64,000 nt of DNA from Gemmatimonadota bacterium (GCA_026706635.1 JAPOYJ010000084.1:1-64000), one strand, 5' to 3'. Numbered from the stretch's first letter, positions 8,833 through 17,544 are shown. Notes: generated by a model not told the origin, from the letters alone. Program-made: numbers and translations.

Positions 8833-9771
8833 GAAGATCTCGACCTTGACGTAGCGTCCGGGGTTGGCCTTCAGGTCGACGACCAGCTCGCGAATGCTCT
8901 CCGTCGTGGCGACGAGCGATTCGTAGAGCCGGTCGTCGGTCGAGAGGAGGCCGAGCGTGCCCTCGCCGCGCTCGATGCGCGCCAGCACCTCGTTCAGGAG
9001 CGCGACCGACTCCCCCAGCTCGGCCGACACGCCGTCCAGAGCGGCGATCGTCGTCTCGGCGGATGCCAGCACCTCGCTCCACTCCTCGGCCGAGGTGATC
9101 CCCTCCACATTCTCGGCCGACCTCAGCAGGGTGCCGGTCAGCTCGCGAAGCTCGCCTCCCTGGCTATCGATCAGCCGCGAGATGTCGGAGATGAGGTCGC
9201 GCAGCCTCGAGATCGACCCGCTGGCCGCCTCGAGCGTCGAATCCGCGAAGAGGTTCCGGATCTGGTTCATCGCCTCCCCTGCCTCGACCGCCAGCTCGCC
9301 AGCCGACTCCATCATCCCCGGATAGCTCGCGCCGGGGATCTCCTCCAGCGGCTCGACGAAGTCCTCGCCGCTCCCCGGCTCTATCGAGACCACTATGCCG
9401 CCGAGCACGCCAGCGGAGGCCAGCACCGCGCTCGACCCCCTGGGCAGGCGCCATTCGTTGTCGATTTCCAGCGCGAGCACAACATCCGGCCCGGCAAGCT
9501 CGGATCCCGTCACCCGCCCGATGTTGATTCCGCGCAGCTGCACCGCGTCGCCGTTGCGCACGCCACCTGCGTCGGAGAGCCGGGTGTGGATCGTGTAGCG
9601 CCCCCGGAAGGTGCCGGGGTCGGTCATCATGAAGAGGAAGGTCAGGAAGCCGAGTACACCGAGGACCACGAAGACGCCGATGCGGAATTCGCGGATCTTC
9701 GCGGTAGGGGGCACCGCGCTCATGATCTCCTCGGGCGACAGCCCGCTGCTGCCCAGGTCGGCTCGGCTCAT
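8830..9771 (-). CDS. mlaD: MlaD-like MCE-domain lipid-transport protein
   Basis: A 313-residue membrane-anchored periplasmic protein. A single N-terminal membrane helix (IGVFVVLGVLGFLTFLFMM, near residues 30-50) is followed by an MCE domain with YTIHTRLSDAGGVRNGDAVQ and GINIGRVTG. The C-terminal half is a long predicted helix, longer than in E. coli MlaD. MCE proteins form hexameric rings that pass phospholipids between inner membrane and outer-membrane carriers. The start overlaps the mlaF stop by ATGA, so the two are translationally coupled. An internal Met before SAVPPTAKIREF is an alternative start. Confidence 0.9.
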   Translation of the reverse strand: MSRADLGSSGLSPEEIMSAVPPTAKIREFRIGVFVVLGVLGFLTFLFMMTDPGTFRGRYTIHTRLSDAGGVRNGDAVQLRGINIGRVTGSELAGPDVVLALEIDNEWRLPRGSSAVLASAGVLGGIVVSIEPGSGEDFVEPLEEIPGASYPGMMESAGELAVEAGEAMNQIRNLFADSTLEAASGSISRLRDLISDISRLIDSQGGELRELTGTLLRSAENVEGITSAEEWSEVLASAETTIAALDGVSAELGESVALLNEVLARIERGEGTLGLLSTDDRLYESLVATTESIRELVVDLKANPGRYVKVEIF

Positions 9772-10550
9772 TGCATCTCCACCTCGTCCAGGGCGGCCTC
9801 GGCGGCCGCACGGTCAACGAAGGCCCTGACTACCGGGTCCGCAGAGGACCTGAAGTCGTCAGGGGTTCCAAGGAAGCGCATGGTACCACCCTCCAGCATT
9901 CCCACCCGGTCGCACATCCAGAGCGCCCCCTCCACGTCGTGGGTGGCCAGGACGGAGGTGACGCGCAGCTCCCGCGAGAGCCGCCTGATCAGGCGCTCCA
10001 CCGCAGCGGTGTTCACCGGGTCGAGCCCGGTCGTGGGCTCGTCCCAGAGCAGAATGCTCGGTCTACCCACGATGGCGCGCGCGATCCCGACACGCTTCTT
10101 CATCCCGCCGGAGAGCTCGTCGGGGAGGAGCGGCATCACCTGGGCTGGGTCGAGGTTCACCAGCTCGAGCGCCCTCCAGATCGCGCTGGCGGCCTCCTCG
10201 CGACTCAGGCGCGCCAGCTGCTCGGGGGGCACACCCGTCCCGACGTTCTCGTAGACATTCAGCGAGTCGAAGAGGGCCGAATGCTGGAAGACGTAGCGGG
10301 CCCGCCGCCTCGCGGCCAGGAGCGCGCTGCGGCCGCCGAAGAAGACCGAATCCCCGCGCACCTCCACGTCGCCGCGATCGGGCACGACCAGTCCGATCGT
10401 GGACTTGAGGAGCACGCTCTTGCCAGTCCCGGAGGGTCCGAAGATGGCGAACATCTCGCCCTCCTGGATATCCAGGTCAACGCCCTTCAGCACCGGCTTG
10501 CCGTAGGCCTTGTGGGTGCCCAGGTACCGGAGAACGAAAGAGTGGCTCAT
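9768..10550 (-). CDS. mlaF: MlaF-like ABC transporter ATPase
   Basis: A 260-residue ATPase that should power the Mla lipid transporter from the cytosolic face. Visible motifs are Walker A GPSGTGKS, signature LSGGMKKRVGIARA and Walker B with DEPTTGLDP. The C-terminal part carries the MlaF-type FLGTPDDFRSS segment. The ATG at 10550 is used because the ABC fold begins there with YLGTHKAYGKPVLKGV. Its stop overlaps mlaD (ATGA), and mlaE lies 26 bp upstream, giving the order mlaE-mlaF-mlaD. Confidence 0.94.
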   Translation of the reverse strand: MSHSFVLRYLGTHKAYGKPVLKGVDLDIQEGEMFAIFGPSGTGKSVLLKSTIGLVVPDRGDVEVRGDSVFFGGRSALLAARRRARYVFQHSALFDSLNVYENVGTGVPPEQLARLSREEAASAIWRALELVNLDPAQVMPLLPDELSGGMKKRVGIARAIVGRPSILLWDEPTTGLDPVNTAAVERLIRRLSRELRVTSVLATHDVEGALWMCDRVGMLEGGTMRFLGTPDDFRSSADPVVRAFVDRAAAEAALDEVEMQ

Positions 10551-10576
10551 GGTGTGGGAGGTCTGTCCACGGACTG

Positions 10577-11368
10577 CTAGTCCAGGAAGAGCGCCGGGAA
10601 CATGGCGTCGACGGTGAGGATCGTCAGCGTCTGGAACATCACCGAGGCGGTGGTGATGCGCCCGACGCCCTCGGCGCCGCCACCGGCGCGCAGCCCCATG
10701 TGGATCGCGATCAGCGGGATCGCAAGGCCGAAGGCCACGGACTTGAGGAAGGAGTAGAAGAGGTCCCACGAGTACCAGAAGAGGCGTGCCCCGAAGAGGA
10801 AGGTCTCGAAGCTGAGGCCCAGCGCGATCTGGGAGCAGACCATCCCGGAGATCAGCCCGACGATGTTGGCTATCCCGACGAGGAGCGGCATTACGACCAG
10901 TCCGGCCAGGATGCGGGGCGCGCCCAGCACGATCAGGGGGTCGCGCCCCAGCGACCGGTAGGCGTCCATCTGCTCCGAGACGACCATCGTGCCCAGCTCC
11001 GCGGTGATGCGCGCGCCGACCCGGCCGACGAGCACGATCGCGGAAAGCACCGGCGCCAGCTCGAGAGCGATGCTCTTGGCCGTCACGCTCCCCAGCACGT
11101 ATAGCGGAACCGTCGCGGTGATCTGGTAGCCACCCTGCTGCGAGGTGACGATCCCGGATAGGACCGAGGTGACGACGACGATCGGGATGCTCTGGACGCC
11201 CATCACGAAGAGCTGGTTGGCGAAGACCCGAAGCGGTATGCGCAGCCGCGCCGCGGTGGTGGCGGTGCCCCAGAGGAGCAGCCCCATCTGGCCAGCGTGC
11301 TCCGCTCCTGTCATCCAGCCGCGCCCAATGGCACGGATCGGGCGCTCCAGCAGGGAGTCCCCGGTCAC
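10577..11368 (-). CDS. mlaE: MlaE-like ABC transporter permease
   Basis: A 263-residue integral inner-membrane protein of the MlaE/YrbE family. It shows the family core SIPIVVVTSVLSGIVTSQQG and the coupling-helix region EQMDAYRSLGRDPL. It forms the permease dimer of the Mla lipid-transport complex with MlaF and MlaD. Translation starts at GTG (11368), which overlaps the TGA of the upstream small envelope gene. The stop TAG is followed by CAGTCCGTGGACAGACC, the post-stop motif also seen after susD, mlaD and ftsZ. Confidence 0.94.
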   Translation of the reverse strand: MTGDSLLERPIRAIGRGWMTGAEHAGQMGLLLWGTATTAARLRIPLRVFANQLFVMGVQSIPIVVVTSVLSGIVTSQQGGYQITATVPLYVLGSVTAKSIALELAPVLSAIVLVGRVGARITAELGTMVVSEQMDAYRSLGRDPLIVLGAPRILAGLVVMPLLVGIANIVGLISGMVCSQIALGLSFETFLFGARLFWYSWDLFYSFLKSVAFGLAIPLIAIHMGLRAGGGAEGVGRITTASVMFQTLTILTVDAMFPALFLD

Positions 11369-11904
11369 CTGGGGGGCCTCCGAGGCGCCCGGCGGGAGCC
11401 GACGGGGCCGACGAGCAGACCGATGGCGACCGTCTGGTCGCGCAGGCCACGCCCGAGGGACTGTCTAACCTCCAGGAAGGGCACCGCAATCGGGAGAAGG
11501 TCGCCAACCCTGACCCCCACCACCACCGAGTGCTTCCACTCGGGGTCGCCCGCCTCGCCCTCCGCATCGCGGGTGGCTCGCAGCACGTTCAGGCCGGCGT
11601 AGGCGGAGCCCCCGCCATAGGTGAGCTGGCCCCCTACCTCGGTGAGAGTTCCGCAATCCCTCTCGCCGCAGGGGAAGGTGTTGTAGACGCCGGCGATGCC
11701 CAGCCTCGACACCAGCACTCCCAGGTCAATCTCCAGACGCGCCCCGTAGCCGAAGTCCCCGACGAGCTGATCGCGATAGATGCCCTGCCCTCCGAGCCGG
11801 AACTGGCCCGGCAGTCGCGCCGGAGTCAGTGCCGCCAGGACCCCTGCCAGCACAACCGCTGTCGCGGCACCCCTGGCAGCCCATCGACAAACCCCCCATC
11901 GCAT
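11365..11904 (-). CDS. Small secreted envelope protein coupled to the Mla genes
   Basis: A 179-residue protein starting at the ATG at 11904, where a signal peptide begins (RWGVCRWAARGAATAVVLAG, then a hydrophobic stretch ending near LPGQ). The mature part alternates polar and hydrophobic residues and is rich in Gly (YGARLEIDLGVLVSRLGIAG), as in a small outer-membrane beta-barrel. Two Cys lie close together (CGERDC). I do not recognise a named family. Its TGA overlaps the mlaE GTG start, so it should be made with the Mla transporter; a role as its outer-membrane partner is possible but not shown. A longer start at 12087 is open but not signal-like. Confidence 0.7.
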   Translation of the reverse strand: MRWGVCRWAARGAATAVVLAGVLAALTPARLPGQFRLGGQGIYRDQLVGDFGYGARLEIDLGVLVSRLGIAGVYNTFPCGERDCGTLTEVGGQLTYGGGSAYAGLNVLRATRDAEGEAGDPEWKHSVVVGVRVGDLLPIAVPFLEVRQSLGRGLRDQTVAIGLLVGPVGSRRAPRRPPR

Positions 11905-12232
11905 TTCTCTGAAACAATGCCAGCGAGCACAGCGCGTTTCAGCCCCGCGGGGTGGCCGCTCGCGACCATCGGAGATTCGAGCACTTCGCCGCTCTCGCGA
12001 GATCATCCACGGACCCCCCCTCCCCAGGAGGTGCGCTCCCACGGTGTCCCCTACCTCGCTGCGACTAGCCGTCGACGGTTCGTCCATTCAGTCCGGTCGG
12101 TCCATGGCGTTAGGTTGATCCGAAGGCACCATTGTAGGCATCTTCCACGCATACAACACGCGCCGCCTTCGGGTTTCGCCAAGCCCGGTGCGCTCCGAAC
12201 CCAGCCCCGCTCCGGCGCGGGCCACTTCGAAA
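11905..12232. other. Divergent intergenic region with REP-like copy 3
   Basis: A 328-bp gap between the Mla-linked gene (leftward) and the DUF6702-like gene (rightward). At 11984-12013 there is a shortened copy of the REP-like repeat (CTTCGCCGCTCTCGCGAG, then ATCATCCACGGA). Near 12200-12225 the stretch CCCCGCTCCGGCGCGGGCCA forms a GC-rich hairpin, resembling 48476-48500. Both promoters should be here, but none is clear. Confidence 0.5.
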
Positions 12233-12784
12233 ATGTACCACAATCGGACAGATGGGGGATTGGGAAGTCCGGGTCGCGTCGCATTCGCGGTCCTATGCGC
12301 ATGCGTCGCGGTGGTCGCGGCCGCCGCGCCGTCCCACCCCTTCCGCCTCTCCGTGGCCGACATGCGCGTCACCGACGGGGGGCTCAGCGCGGAGATCCGC
12401 TTCTTCTGGGACGACCTGCAGTTCGCCGTGATGGAGCACTCCTCCGACATGGAGTTCGTGCTGGCCGAAAGCCCGGAGGTGGACTCGACGGTCGAGGGGT
12501 ACATCAACGAGCTGCTCCTGCTGCGAGTCGGCGAGGCGCCCCTCAGGGGAAGGGTTGAGGCACGCGGCATAGAGGATGCGGAGATCATCGACGAGATCAT
12601 GTGGTGGTACCGGCTCGAGTATGCGCTGCCGGCAGGTGCCGAGCGTTTAGAGGTACAGAACCGGCTGCTCTTCAACCTCTTCGAGGACCAGCGGAACATC
12701 GTGAACCTCCGGACGCTGGGGGGGCGCGAGCGCACCTACGACTTCTCGTGGGGCCGGGAGAGCGTGTCGATCCCGCTGCTATGA
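12233..12784 (+). CDS. DUF6702-like secreted protein
   Basis: A 183-residue protein with a hydrophobic N-terminus (VAFAVLCACVAVVAAAAPSH) that looks like a signal peptide. The mature part begins HPFRLSVADMRV and later has EIMWWYRLEYALP and VQNRLLFNLFEDQRNIVN, features I associate with the DUF6702 family of Bacteroidota and relatives (exported, function unknown). The start at 12233 is preferred over 12188 because the extra residues are not signal-like. A CorC-type gene follows 37 bp downstream on the same strand, so the two may be co-transcribed. Confidence 0.72.
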   Translation: MYHNRTDGGLGSPGRVAFAVLCACVAVVAAAAPSHPFRLSVADMRVTDGGLSAEIRFFWDDLQFAVMEHSSDMEFVLAESPEVDSTVEGYINELLLLRVGEAPLRGRVEARGIEDAEIIDEIMWWYRLEYALPAGAERLEVQNRLLFNLFEDQRNIVNLRTLGGRERTYDFSWGRESVSIPLL

Positions 12785-12821
12785 ACCGCTCGCACCGCAG
12801 AGCGACGCCCATGCGCCGAAG

Positions 12822-14048
12822 TTGCTAGCCCTACTGGCCGCTGTAGTCGCCGCCAGCCTGGCGGTCTCCTTCCTCTGCTCGGTGCTCGAGGCGGTGCTCC
12901 TCTCGGTGGGCCGCTCCTACATCGCGGTGCTCCAGGGCCGGGGGGACCGGGCCGGCGAAATCCTGCACGGGATGAAGAGCAGGATCGACGAGCCGATTAC
13001 CGCCATCCTGACGCTGAACACCATCGCTCACACGGTCGGTGCCACGATGGGCGGCGCAATCGCGGCCCGCACCTTTGGGGGCGGTGTCGCGGTGGCGATC
13101 TTCGCCGCTGCGCTGACGCTCGCGGTCCTGGTCCTCTCGGAGATCATTCCCAAGACGATCGGCGCCACCTTCTGCCGTCAGCTGGCGAGGCCGGCCGCGT
13201 ACCTGCTCCGCGCGCTGGTCGTCGCCACCAAGCCGCTGATCGTGCCGCTCGGCTACCTCAGCAGATGGATCAAGCCGACGGATACGCACTCGGTGACGGT
13301 GTCGCGCGCCGAGATCGGCGCCCTCGCGGAGATCGGGCGCCGGGAGGGCGCGATCGACGAGGGGGAGTTCAAGGTGATGTCGAATGTCATGCAGCTCGAC
13401 GCGATCGCCGTCAGCGAGGTCATGACGCCCCGGATCGACATAGTGGCCGTCCCCGTCGAGGCGACGGTCGAGGAGGCCATGGACACGATGCTGGAGGGCG
13501 GGAAGCTCCGCCTCCCGGTCTTCGACGGCAATCTGGATCAGATCATCGGCGTGCTCCTGGCCCGCGATCTGTGGCGCGCCGCGCGGGAGGGGCTGACCAG
13601 GATCCGCAAGGTCGTGCGCCCGATCGGCTTCGCCCCCGCCACCAAGCCTGTCGAGGAGCTGACCCGCGAGATGCGGTCCGAGCGCGCCAATATGGTCATT
13701 GTGGTCGACGAGTTCGGGGGCACGGCGGGACTCGCCACCCTCGAGGATCTAATCGAGGAGATCGTGGGCGAGATCCAGGACGAGCACGAGGTGGACGAGC
13801 CGCTCGACTTCGAGGAGACCGAGGAGGGGCGCACCCTGATCCACGGGCGCACTCCTGTGCGCGACGTGGAGGAGCGGCTCGGAGTCGAGCTGGGCCAGGA
13901 CTTCGACACGATCGGCGGGTACGTCTTCGGCGCCCTGGAGGGGGTGGCCAAGCCCGGGGACGCGGTCGCGGTACCGTCGGGGAGCTTCCGGGTCGTCAGC
14001 GTGCGGCGACGGCGGATCGACTACGTCGCCTTCGAGAAGGACTGCTAG
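12822..14048 (+). CDS. CNNM/CBS/CorC_HlyC-domain membrane transporter (hemolysin-like family)
   Basis: A 408-residue inner-membrane protein. Order: a DUF21/CNNM membrane domain (about 1-190) with SEIIPKTIGATF; a CBS pair (about 200-320) containing VMTPRIDIVAVP and MVIVVDEFGGTAGL; a C-terminal CorC_HlyC domain (about 330-408) with DTIGGYVFG. Members export Mg2+ or other divalent cations, or help metal homeostasis. Translation appears to start at TTG (12822); the nearby ATG at 12811 is in another frame and stops at once. Its TAG and the TAG of convergent lspA share the same CTAG tetranucleotide. Confidence 0.9.
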   Translation: MLALLAAVVAASLAVSFLCSVLEAVLLSVGRSYIAVLQGRGDRAGEILHGMKSRIDEPITAILTLNTIAHTVGATMGGAIAARTFGGGVAVAIFAAALTLAVLVLSEIIPKTIGATFCRQLARPAAYLLRALVVATKPLIVPLGYLSRWIKPTDTHSVTVSRAEIGALAEIGRREGAIDEGEFKVMSNVMQLDAIAVSEVMTPRIDIVAVPVEATVEEAMDTMLEGGKLRLPVFDGNLDQIIGVLLARDLWRAAREGLTRIRKVVRPIGFAPATKPVEELTREMRSERANMVIVVDEFGGTAGLATLEDLIEEIVGEIQDEHEVDEPLDFEETEEGRTLIHGRTPVRDVEERLGVELGQDFDTIGGYVFGALEGVAKPGDAVAVPSGSFRVVSVRRRRIDYVAFEKDC

Positions 14049-14575
14049 TCGGAGTCATCGGCGCTACCGGCCGCCGCCTCCGCCCCGGCGCGTCTCAACG
14101 CGCGTTCCTCCATCCAGAAGGAGACGGCCAGGAGCACCGCCCCGCAGGAGATCGCCATGTCGGCGACGTTGAAGATCGGCCAGTGCATGAAGCCTAGATC
14201 CACCGGCCCGATGAAGTCCACCACACCCCGGTCCCAGCGGATCCGGTCGATCAGGTTGCCCACCGCGCCGGTCACCACCAGGACCAGCGAGACGATGCGC
14301 AGGTGGTCGCGCTCGTGTGCGCGGACAAGCAGTACCGACATCAGCGCCAGCGCGGCCAGCGCGATCGGAATGAAGACCCAGCGCGGGTCGTCGCCGATCG
14401 AGATCCCGAAGGCGGCGCCCCGGTTCGTGGCGAAGGTGAGGGGTACGTAGCCACCCAGAAAATCCGGCCTGGGGCCCTCTGCCTGGAGCACGTTGACCGC
14501 CCAGCGCTTGGTGAGGATGTCGGCCACGATGATCGCCGGGAAGATGGTGCCGAGGAACGCCAGCTTGCGCTTCAC
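14045..14575 (-). CDS. lspA: Lipoprotein signal peptidase (signal peptidase II)
   Basis: A 176-residue membrane aspartyl protease that cleaves prolipoprotein signal peptides before the lipidated Cys. The catalytic Asp motifs are present: VTGAVGNLIDR...VDFI and FNVADMAISCG. NRGAAFG is also conserved. Four membrane segments are visible. The GTG at 14575 is chosen because the family starts with a short basic residue run before the first helix and there is AGGAG upstream; the longer ORF would run into the tmRNA 3' end. Its substrates would include the several lipoproteins in this window. Confidence 0.93.
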   Translation of the reverse strand: MKRKLAFLGTIFPAIIVADILTKRWAVNVLQAEGPRPDFLGGYVPLTFATNRGAAFGISIGDDPRWVFIPIALAALALMSVLLVRAHERDHLRIVSLVLVVTGAVGNLIDRIRWDRGVVDFIGPVDLGFMHWPIFNVADMAISCGAVLLAVSFWMEERALRRAGAEAAAGSADDSD

Positions 14576-14627
14576 TGTGCAGCTCTTCTCCTGTCGGTTA
14601 TCGGCTGGGTTTCGGCATGTCGGAGAG

Positions 14628-14976
14628 TGGAGGCGGCGGGAGTCGAACCCGCGTCCGAGAAAAGGTCGCTCCAAGCATCTACGTGCGTAGGACGCCATTC
14701 AATTTCGCCGTCGGCCGAGGTCGGCGAACCACCTCTGCCGGGCTAGTCGCCTGGATTCTCGTCCCTTGGCGCGGCGACGCCGCCGTGGGACCAGCCCGAC
14801 TCGTCGACGCTTCCGGAGCCTGCCTCGGGCGGGCGGACAGGGAAGCGGGCAGTCTGTCTAGGCTGCCAGGGCCAAGTTATGGTTGGCTGTCATGATTGTT
14901 CCAGGGTAGTTACGAGGCCCCGGACCTCGGCACGCAGCTTCGAGATTCCAAGTCCCGTCGAAGCCGTTTCGCCCCC
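14628..14976 (-). ncRNA. ssrA: tmRNA (transfer-messenger RNA)
   Basis: The 5' end begins GGGGGCGAAACGGCTTCGAC, the tmRNA hallmark. The 3' end is the tRNA-like half with GGTTCGACTCCCGCC (T-loop) and acceptor strand CGCCTCC. The acceptor arms GGGGGCG and CGCCTCC pair. The tag frame at 14887-14858 encodes ANHNLALAA followed by TAG, a typical ALAA-type degradation tag. The terminal CCA is not encoded (the DNA reads ACTC after the stem), so it must be added by nucleotidyltransferase. Length is about 349 nt. It rescues stalled ribosomes. Confidence 0.96.
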
Positions 14977-15029
14977 TCTCAATCAGCGGCCCGGCGGCGG
15001 ACTGGTCCGGCCACCGGGCGACGGTAACG

Positions 15030-16031
15030 TTACATCGCCTCGCGCGATTCGAAAACCCCCCCGGAGTACTCCCCCAGGAGGGCCCGGAGCTCGCCCAGCT
15101 CCTGGACCCGGAAGAGCCGGGTGCGCAGCTGTCGCCCCCCGGGCAGCCCCTTGGTGTACCACCCGAGGTGCTTGCGGAAATCCCTAAGTGCCCGCTCCCC
15201 GTCCTTCTCGAAGGCCACGGCGTTCTCGGCGTGCGAGATGCAGATCTCGAAGCGGGCACGGGTGTCGGGTGGTCCGGGGACCGGGCGTCCGTCGAGGGCG
15301 GCGCGGGCCTGCCGGAAGAGCCATGGCGCCCCGTGGCAGCCTCGCGCGATCATGATGCCGTCGCACCCGGTGCGCTCCCACATCCGGCGCGCATCCTCGC
15401 CCGTCCGGACGTCGCCATTGCCGATGACGGGGATGTCGAGGGCGGCTACGACCGCCCTGATCTCGCTCCAGCGGGCGCGGCCCGAGTACATGTCGGCGCG
15501 GGTGCGCGGGTGCAGCGTCGCCATGGCGGCACCGCTGTCTCGGCAGGCGCGTGCGATCGCCACCGGATCGCGGGTGGCCTCGTCAAAGCCGGAGCGGAGC
15601 TTGACGGTCGCCGGCACCGAGACGGCCGAGGAGACCGCGCGGACGATTCGGCGCACCAGCCCCAGATCCCGCAGGCACCCCGACCCCCCGTTCCGCCTGA
15701 CCACCTTCTTGACCGGGCACCCGAAGTTGATGTCCACGAAGTCGGGCCGGTACACCTCCTCGACGAGCGCCGCGGCGGCGGCCATCGCGCCCGGATCGGC
15801 GCCGAAGATCTGGATGCCGATCGGCCGCTCCTCGTCGTCGAAGCGGAGGTAGTCGGCGGTGCGGGAGCTGCCCCGCACGATCCCCTCGGCGCTCACGAAC
15901 TCCGTGAGCACGACGTCCACCCCATAGCTGCGGCAGAGTCTGCGAAAGGGCGACTCCGACACCCCGGCCTGGGGGGCCAGGAAGAGGGGTGGCGAGGAGC
16001 GTCGAGGCGTCTCGAAGGGGAGAGTCCTCAC
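15030..16031 (-). CDS. dusB: tRNA-dihydrouridine synthase
   Basis: A 333-residue flavoenzyme that reduces uridine to dihydrouridine in tRNA. Motifs: LAPQAGVSESPFR for FMN, DINFGCPVKKVVRRNGGSG with the catalytic Cys, TVKLRSGFDE, LHPRTRADMYSG and IGNGDVRTGEDA for phosphate binding. The DusB subfamily is the best fit by the GCPVKKV form. It ends 53 bp before the tmRNA 5' end, and its ATG lies 3 bp after the stop of the small FlgD-like gene, so those two are probably co-transcribed. Confidence 0.92.
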   Translation of the reverse strand: MRTLPFETPRRSSPPLFLAPQAGVSESPFRRLCRSYGVDVVLTEFVSAEGIVRGSSRTADYLRFDDEERPIGIQIFGADPGAMAAAAALVEEVYRPDFVDINFGCPVKKVVRRNGGSGCLRDLGLVRRIVRAVSSAVSVPATVKLRSGFDEATRDPVAIARACRDSGAAMATLHPRTRADMYSGRARWSEIRAVVAALDIPVIGNGDVRTGEDARRMWERTGCDGIMIARGCHGAPWLFRQARAALDGRPVPGPPDTRARFEICISHAENAVAFEKDGERALRDFRKHLGWYTKGLPGGRQLRTRLFRVQELGELRALLGEYSGGVFESREAM

Positions 16032-16034
16032 CCG

Positions 16035-16490
16035 CTACCTCCTGACGAACATCCTCCGAACGGCGGGCTCCCTGCCATCCACCCGCATCTGCACGAAGTA
16101 GACCCCCGACCCCACCGGCTGTCCGCTCCGGTCCGCTCCGTCCCAGTGGGCCTCGTAGCGCCCCGGCGATCCGTACTCGAGCTGGAGGAGAGGCAGACCC
16201 GCGCCCTGGGGGTGCTGCAGAGCGGTCGGCGCACCCACGAACTGCTGCAGGACGTTGTAGATGCGGATCGACACGGACACCGGCCCCCCCTCCTCGAAGA
16301 GGGACTCCCCGAGCTCGAAGGGGATCCGCGTCTCGCGACTCAGCGGATTTGGGTAGTTCTGCCCCAGCTCGAAGCCTGCCGAGTGGTCGCCTTCGCGACC
16401 CGCCGGATGCTGGGCCGCCACCTCGGCGAGGCCGTAGGAGCAGAGCAGAAGCGCGGCGCAGAGCGCACGCTTCAGTATGTATCCTGCCAT
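16035..16490 (-). CDS. Stand-alone FlgD-Ig/T9SS-sorting-like secreted domain
   Basis: A 151-residue protein: signal peptide (LCAALLLCSYGLAEVAAQ) then FELGQNYPNPLSRETRIPFE, the signature opening of C-terminal sorting/FlgD Ig-like domains of Bacteroidota-type secreted proteins, then VSIRIYNVLQQFV, YEAHWDGADRSGQPVGSGVY and a basic end RRMFVRR. Normally this domain is the C-terminal tail of a large secreted protein; here it is almost the whole mature protein. The ATG at 16490 opens the signal peptide. It sits 3 bp upstream of dusB. Function unknown; it could be a remnant, or a surface-anchored domain on its own. Confidence 0.75.
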   Translation of the reverse strand: MAGYILKRALCAALLLCSYGLAEVAAQHPAGREGDHSAGFELGQNYPNPLSRETRIPFELGESLFEEGGPVSVSIRIYNVLQQFVGAPTALQHPQGAGLPLLQLEYGSPGRYEAHWDGADRSGQPVGSGVYFVQMRVDGREPAVRRMFVRR

Positions 16491-16691
16491 GGGATCAGTA
16501 GCGCTTGTTCGTTCGCCCCTCCGTAGGGCCCTTGCGTGGTGCCGCGGAGGCCGCCTCACCCGGTCGCCCGCGTGCGGCACACACCCACTGGACATTCTCG
16601 TAGACCTTCCGACGCTAGCGGATTGGACTCAAGTGGTCAAGGCCGGGGCTGCGGGCCGGTTGCGGGCCGGTGTCGGCTGGTCGCTCGCCCG

Positions 16692-17519
16692 CTATCCCCC
16701 CGCTGCCACCGCCGTGCGCTCCTCGCCCTCCGCCGGGGGCGACGCCTCGCCGGATCCCAGGCTGGCCTTCAGAGCCTCCATCAGGTCGATGATCTTCGTC
16801 TCGGGCTCCTCCTGGGGGGCGAGAGTGATCTGCTCGCCCTCGATCTTGCGGTCGATCAGCGCCAGGACGCGTTCGCGCACCTCGTCGCCGTAGCGGGACG
16901 GGTCGAACGACTCGCTGGCCGCCTGCTCGATGAACTGCTTCGCCAGGGCGAGCTCCGCCTCCCCAACCTCCGCCGACTCCAACGGCACCTCGTCGAAGGA
17001 GCGCACCTCCTCGGGGTAGTAGAGCTGCTCCAGTATGAGCCCCTCGCCGATCGGGCGGATCATGACGAGGCGCTGCTTTCCGCGGGCCGAGTGACGCGCA
17101 ATCGCCACCCTGCCCATCTCGCGGAGCGCGGCCGAGAGGAGTCGATAGGCGCGGGCGCCGCCACGGGCAGGACCCAGGTAGTAGGCGCGCTCCAGGTAGA
17201 CGCGGTCGATCTCGGTGGCGGGGACGAACTCCGCTATCTGGATCGACTCGTCGGACTGCGCCTCGATCGCCCTGAGCTCGTCGGGCTCGAAGGTGACATA
17301 TTGGTTCTTCGCGAATTCGTAGCCCTTGACCAGACGGTCGCGCTCCACCGGCTCGCCGCTCCGACCGTCGGTGTACTGGTACTTGACACGCGCGCCGGTA
17401 TCCCGGTTGATCCAGTTGAAGCGCACCTTGGCCGACGACTGGCCGGTCGAGTAGAGCTTGACCGGGAGCGACACCAGGCCGAAGGAGACGGTCGAGGTGG
17501 AGATCGGTCGGGGGGCCAT
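16692..17519 (-). CDS. ku: Ku-family DNA end-binding protein
   Basis: A 275-residue protein of the bacterial Ku family. It begins with the typical SFGLVSLPVKLYST and has the Ku core with FNWINRDTGARVKYQY and YEFAKNQYVTFEPDEL. The tail is acidic/Pro-rich (SGEASPPAEGEER). Ku homodimers thread onto DNA ends and recruit LigD for non-homologous end joining. It is divergent from ligD, with only 25 bp between the two start codons, so a shared promoter region is likely. Confidence 0.95.
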   Translation of the reverse strand: MAPRPISTSTVSFGLVSLPVKLYSTGQSSAKVRFNWINRDTGARVKYQYTDGRSGEPVERDRLVKGYEFAKNQYVTFEPDELRAIEAQSDESIQIAEFVPATEIDRVYLERAYYLGPARGGARAYRLLSAALREMGRVAIARHSARGKQRLVMIRPIGEGLILEQLYYPEEVRSFDEVPLESAEVGEAELALAKQFIEQAASESFDPSRYGDEVRERVLALIDRKIEGEQITLAPQEEPETKIIDLMEALKASLGSGEASPPAEGEERTAVAAGG

Positions 17520-17544
17520 CCGCTAACCTACAGAGATAGGGCGA

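Noticed and set aside
16640-16680. Short tandem GCGGGCCGGT repeat after ku
   Set aside because: Only two adjacent copies in a GC-rich gap; expected by chance or slippage and without further support.
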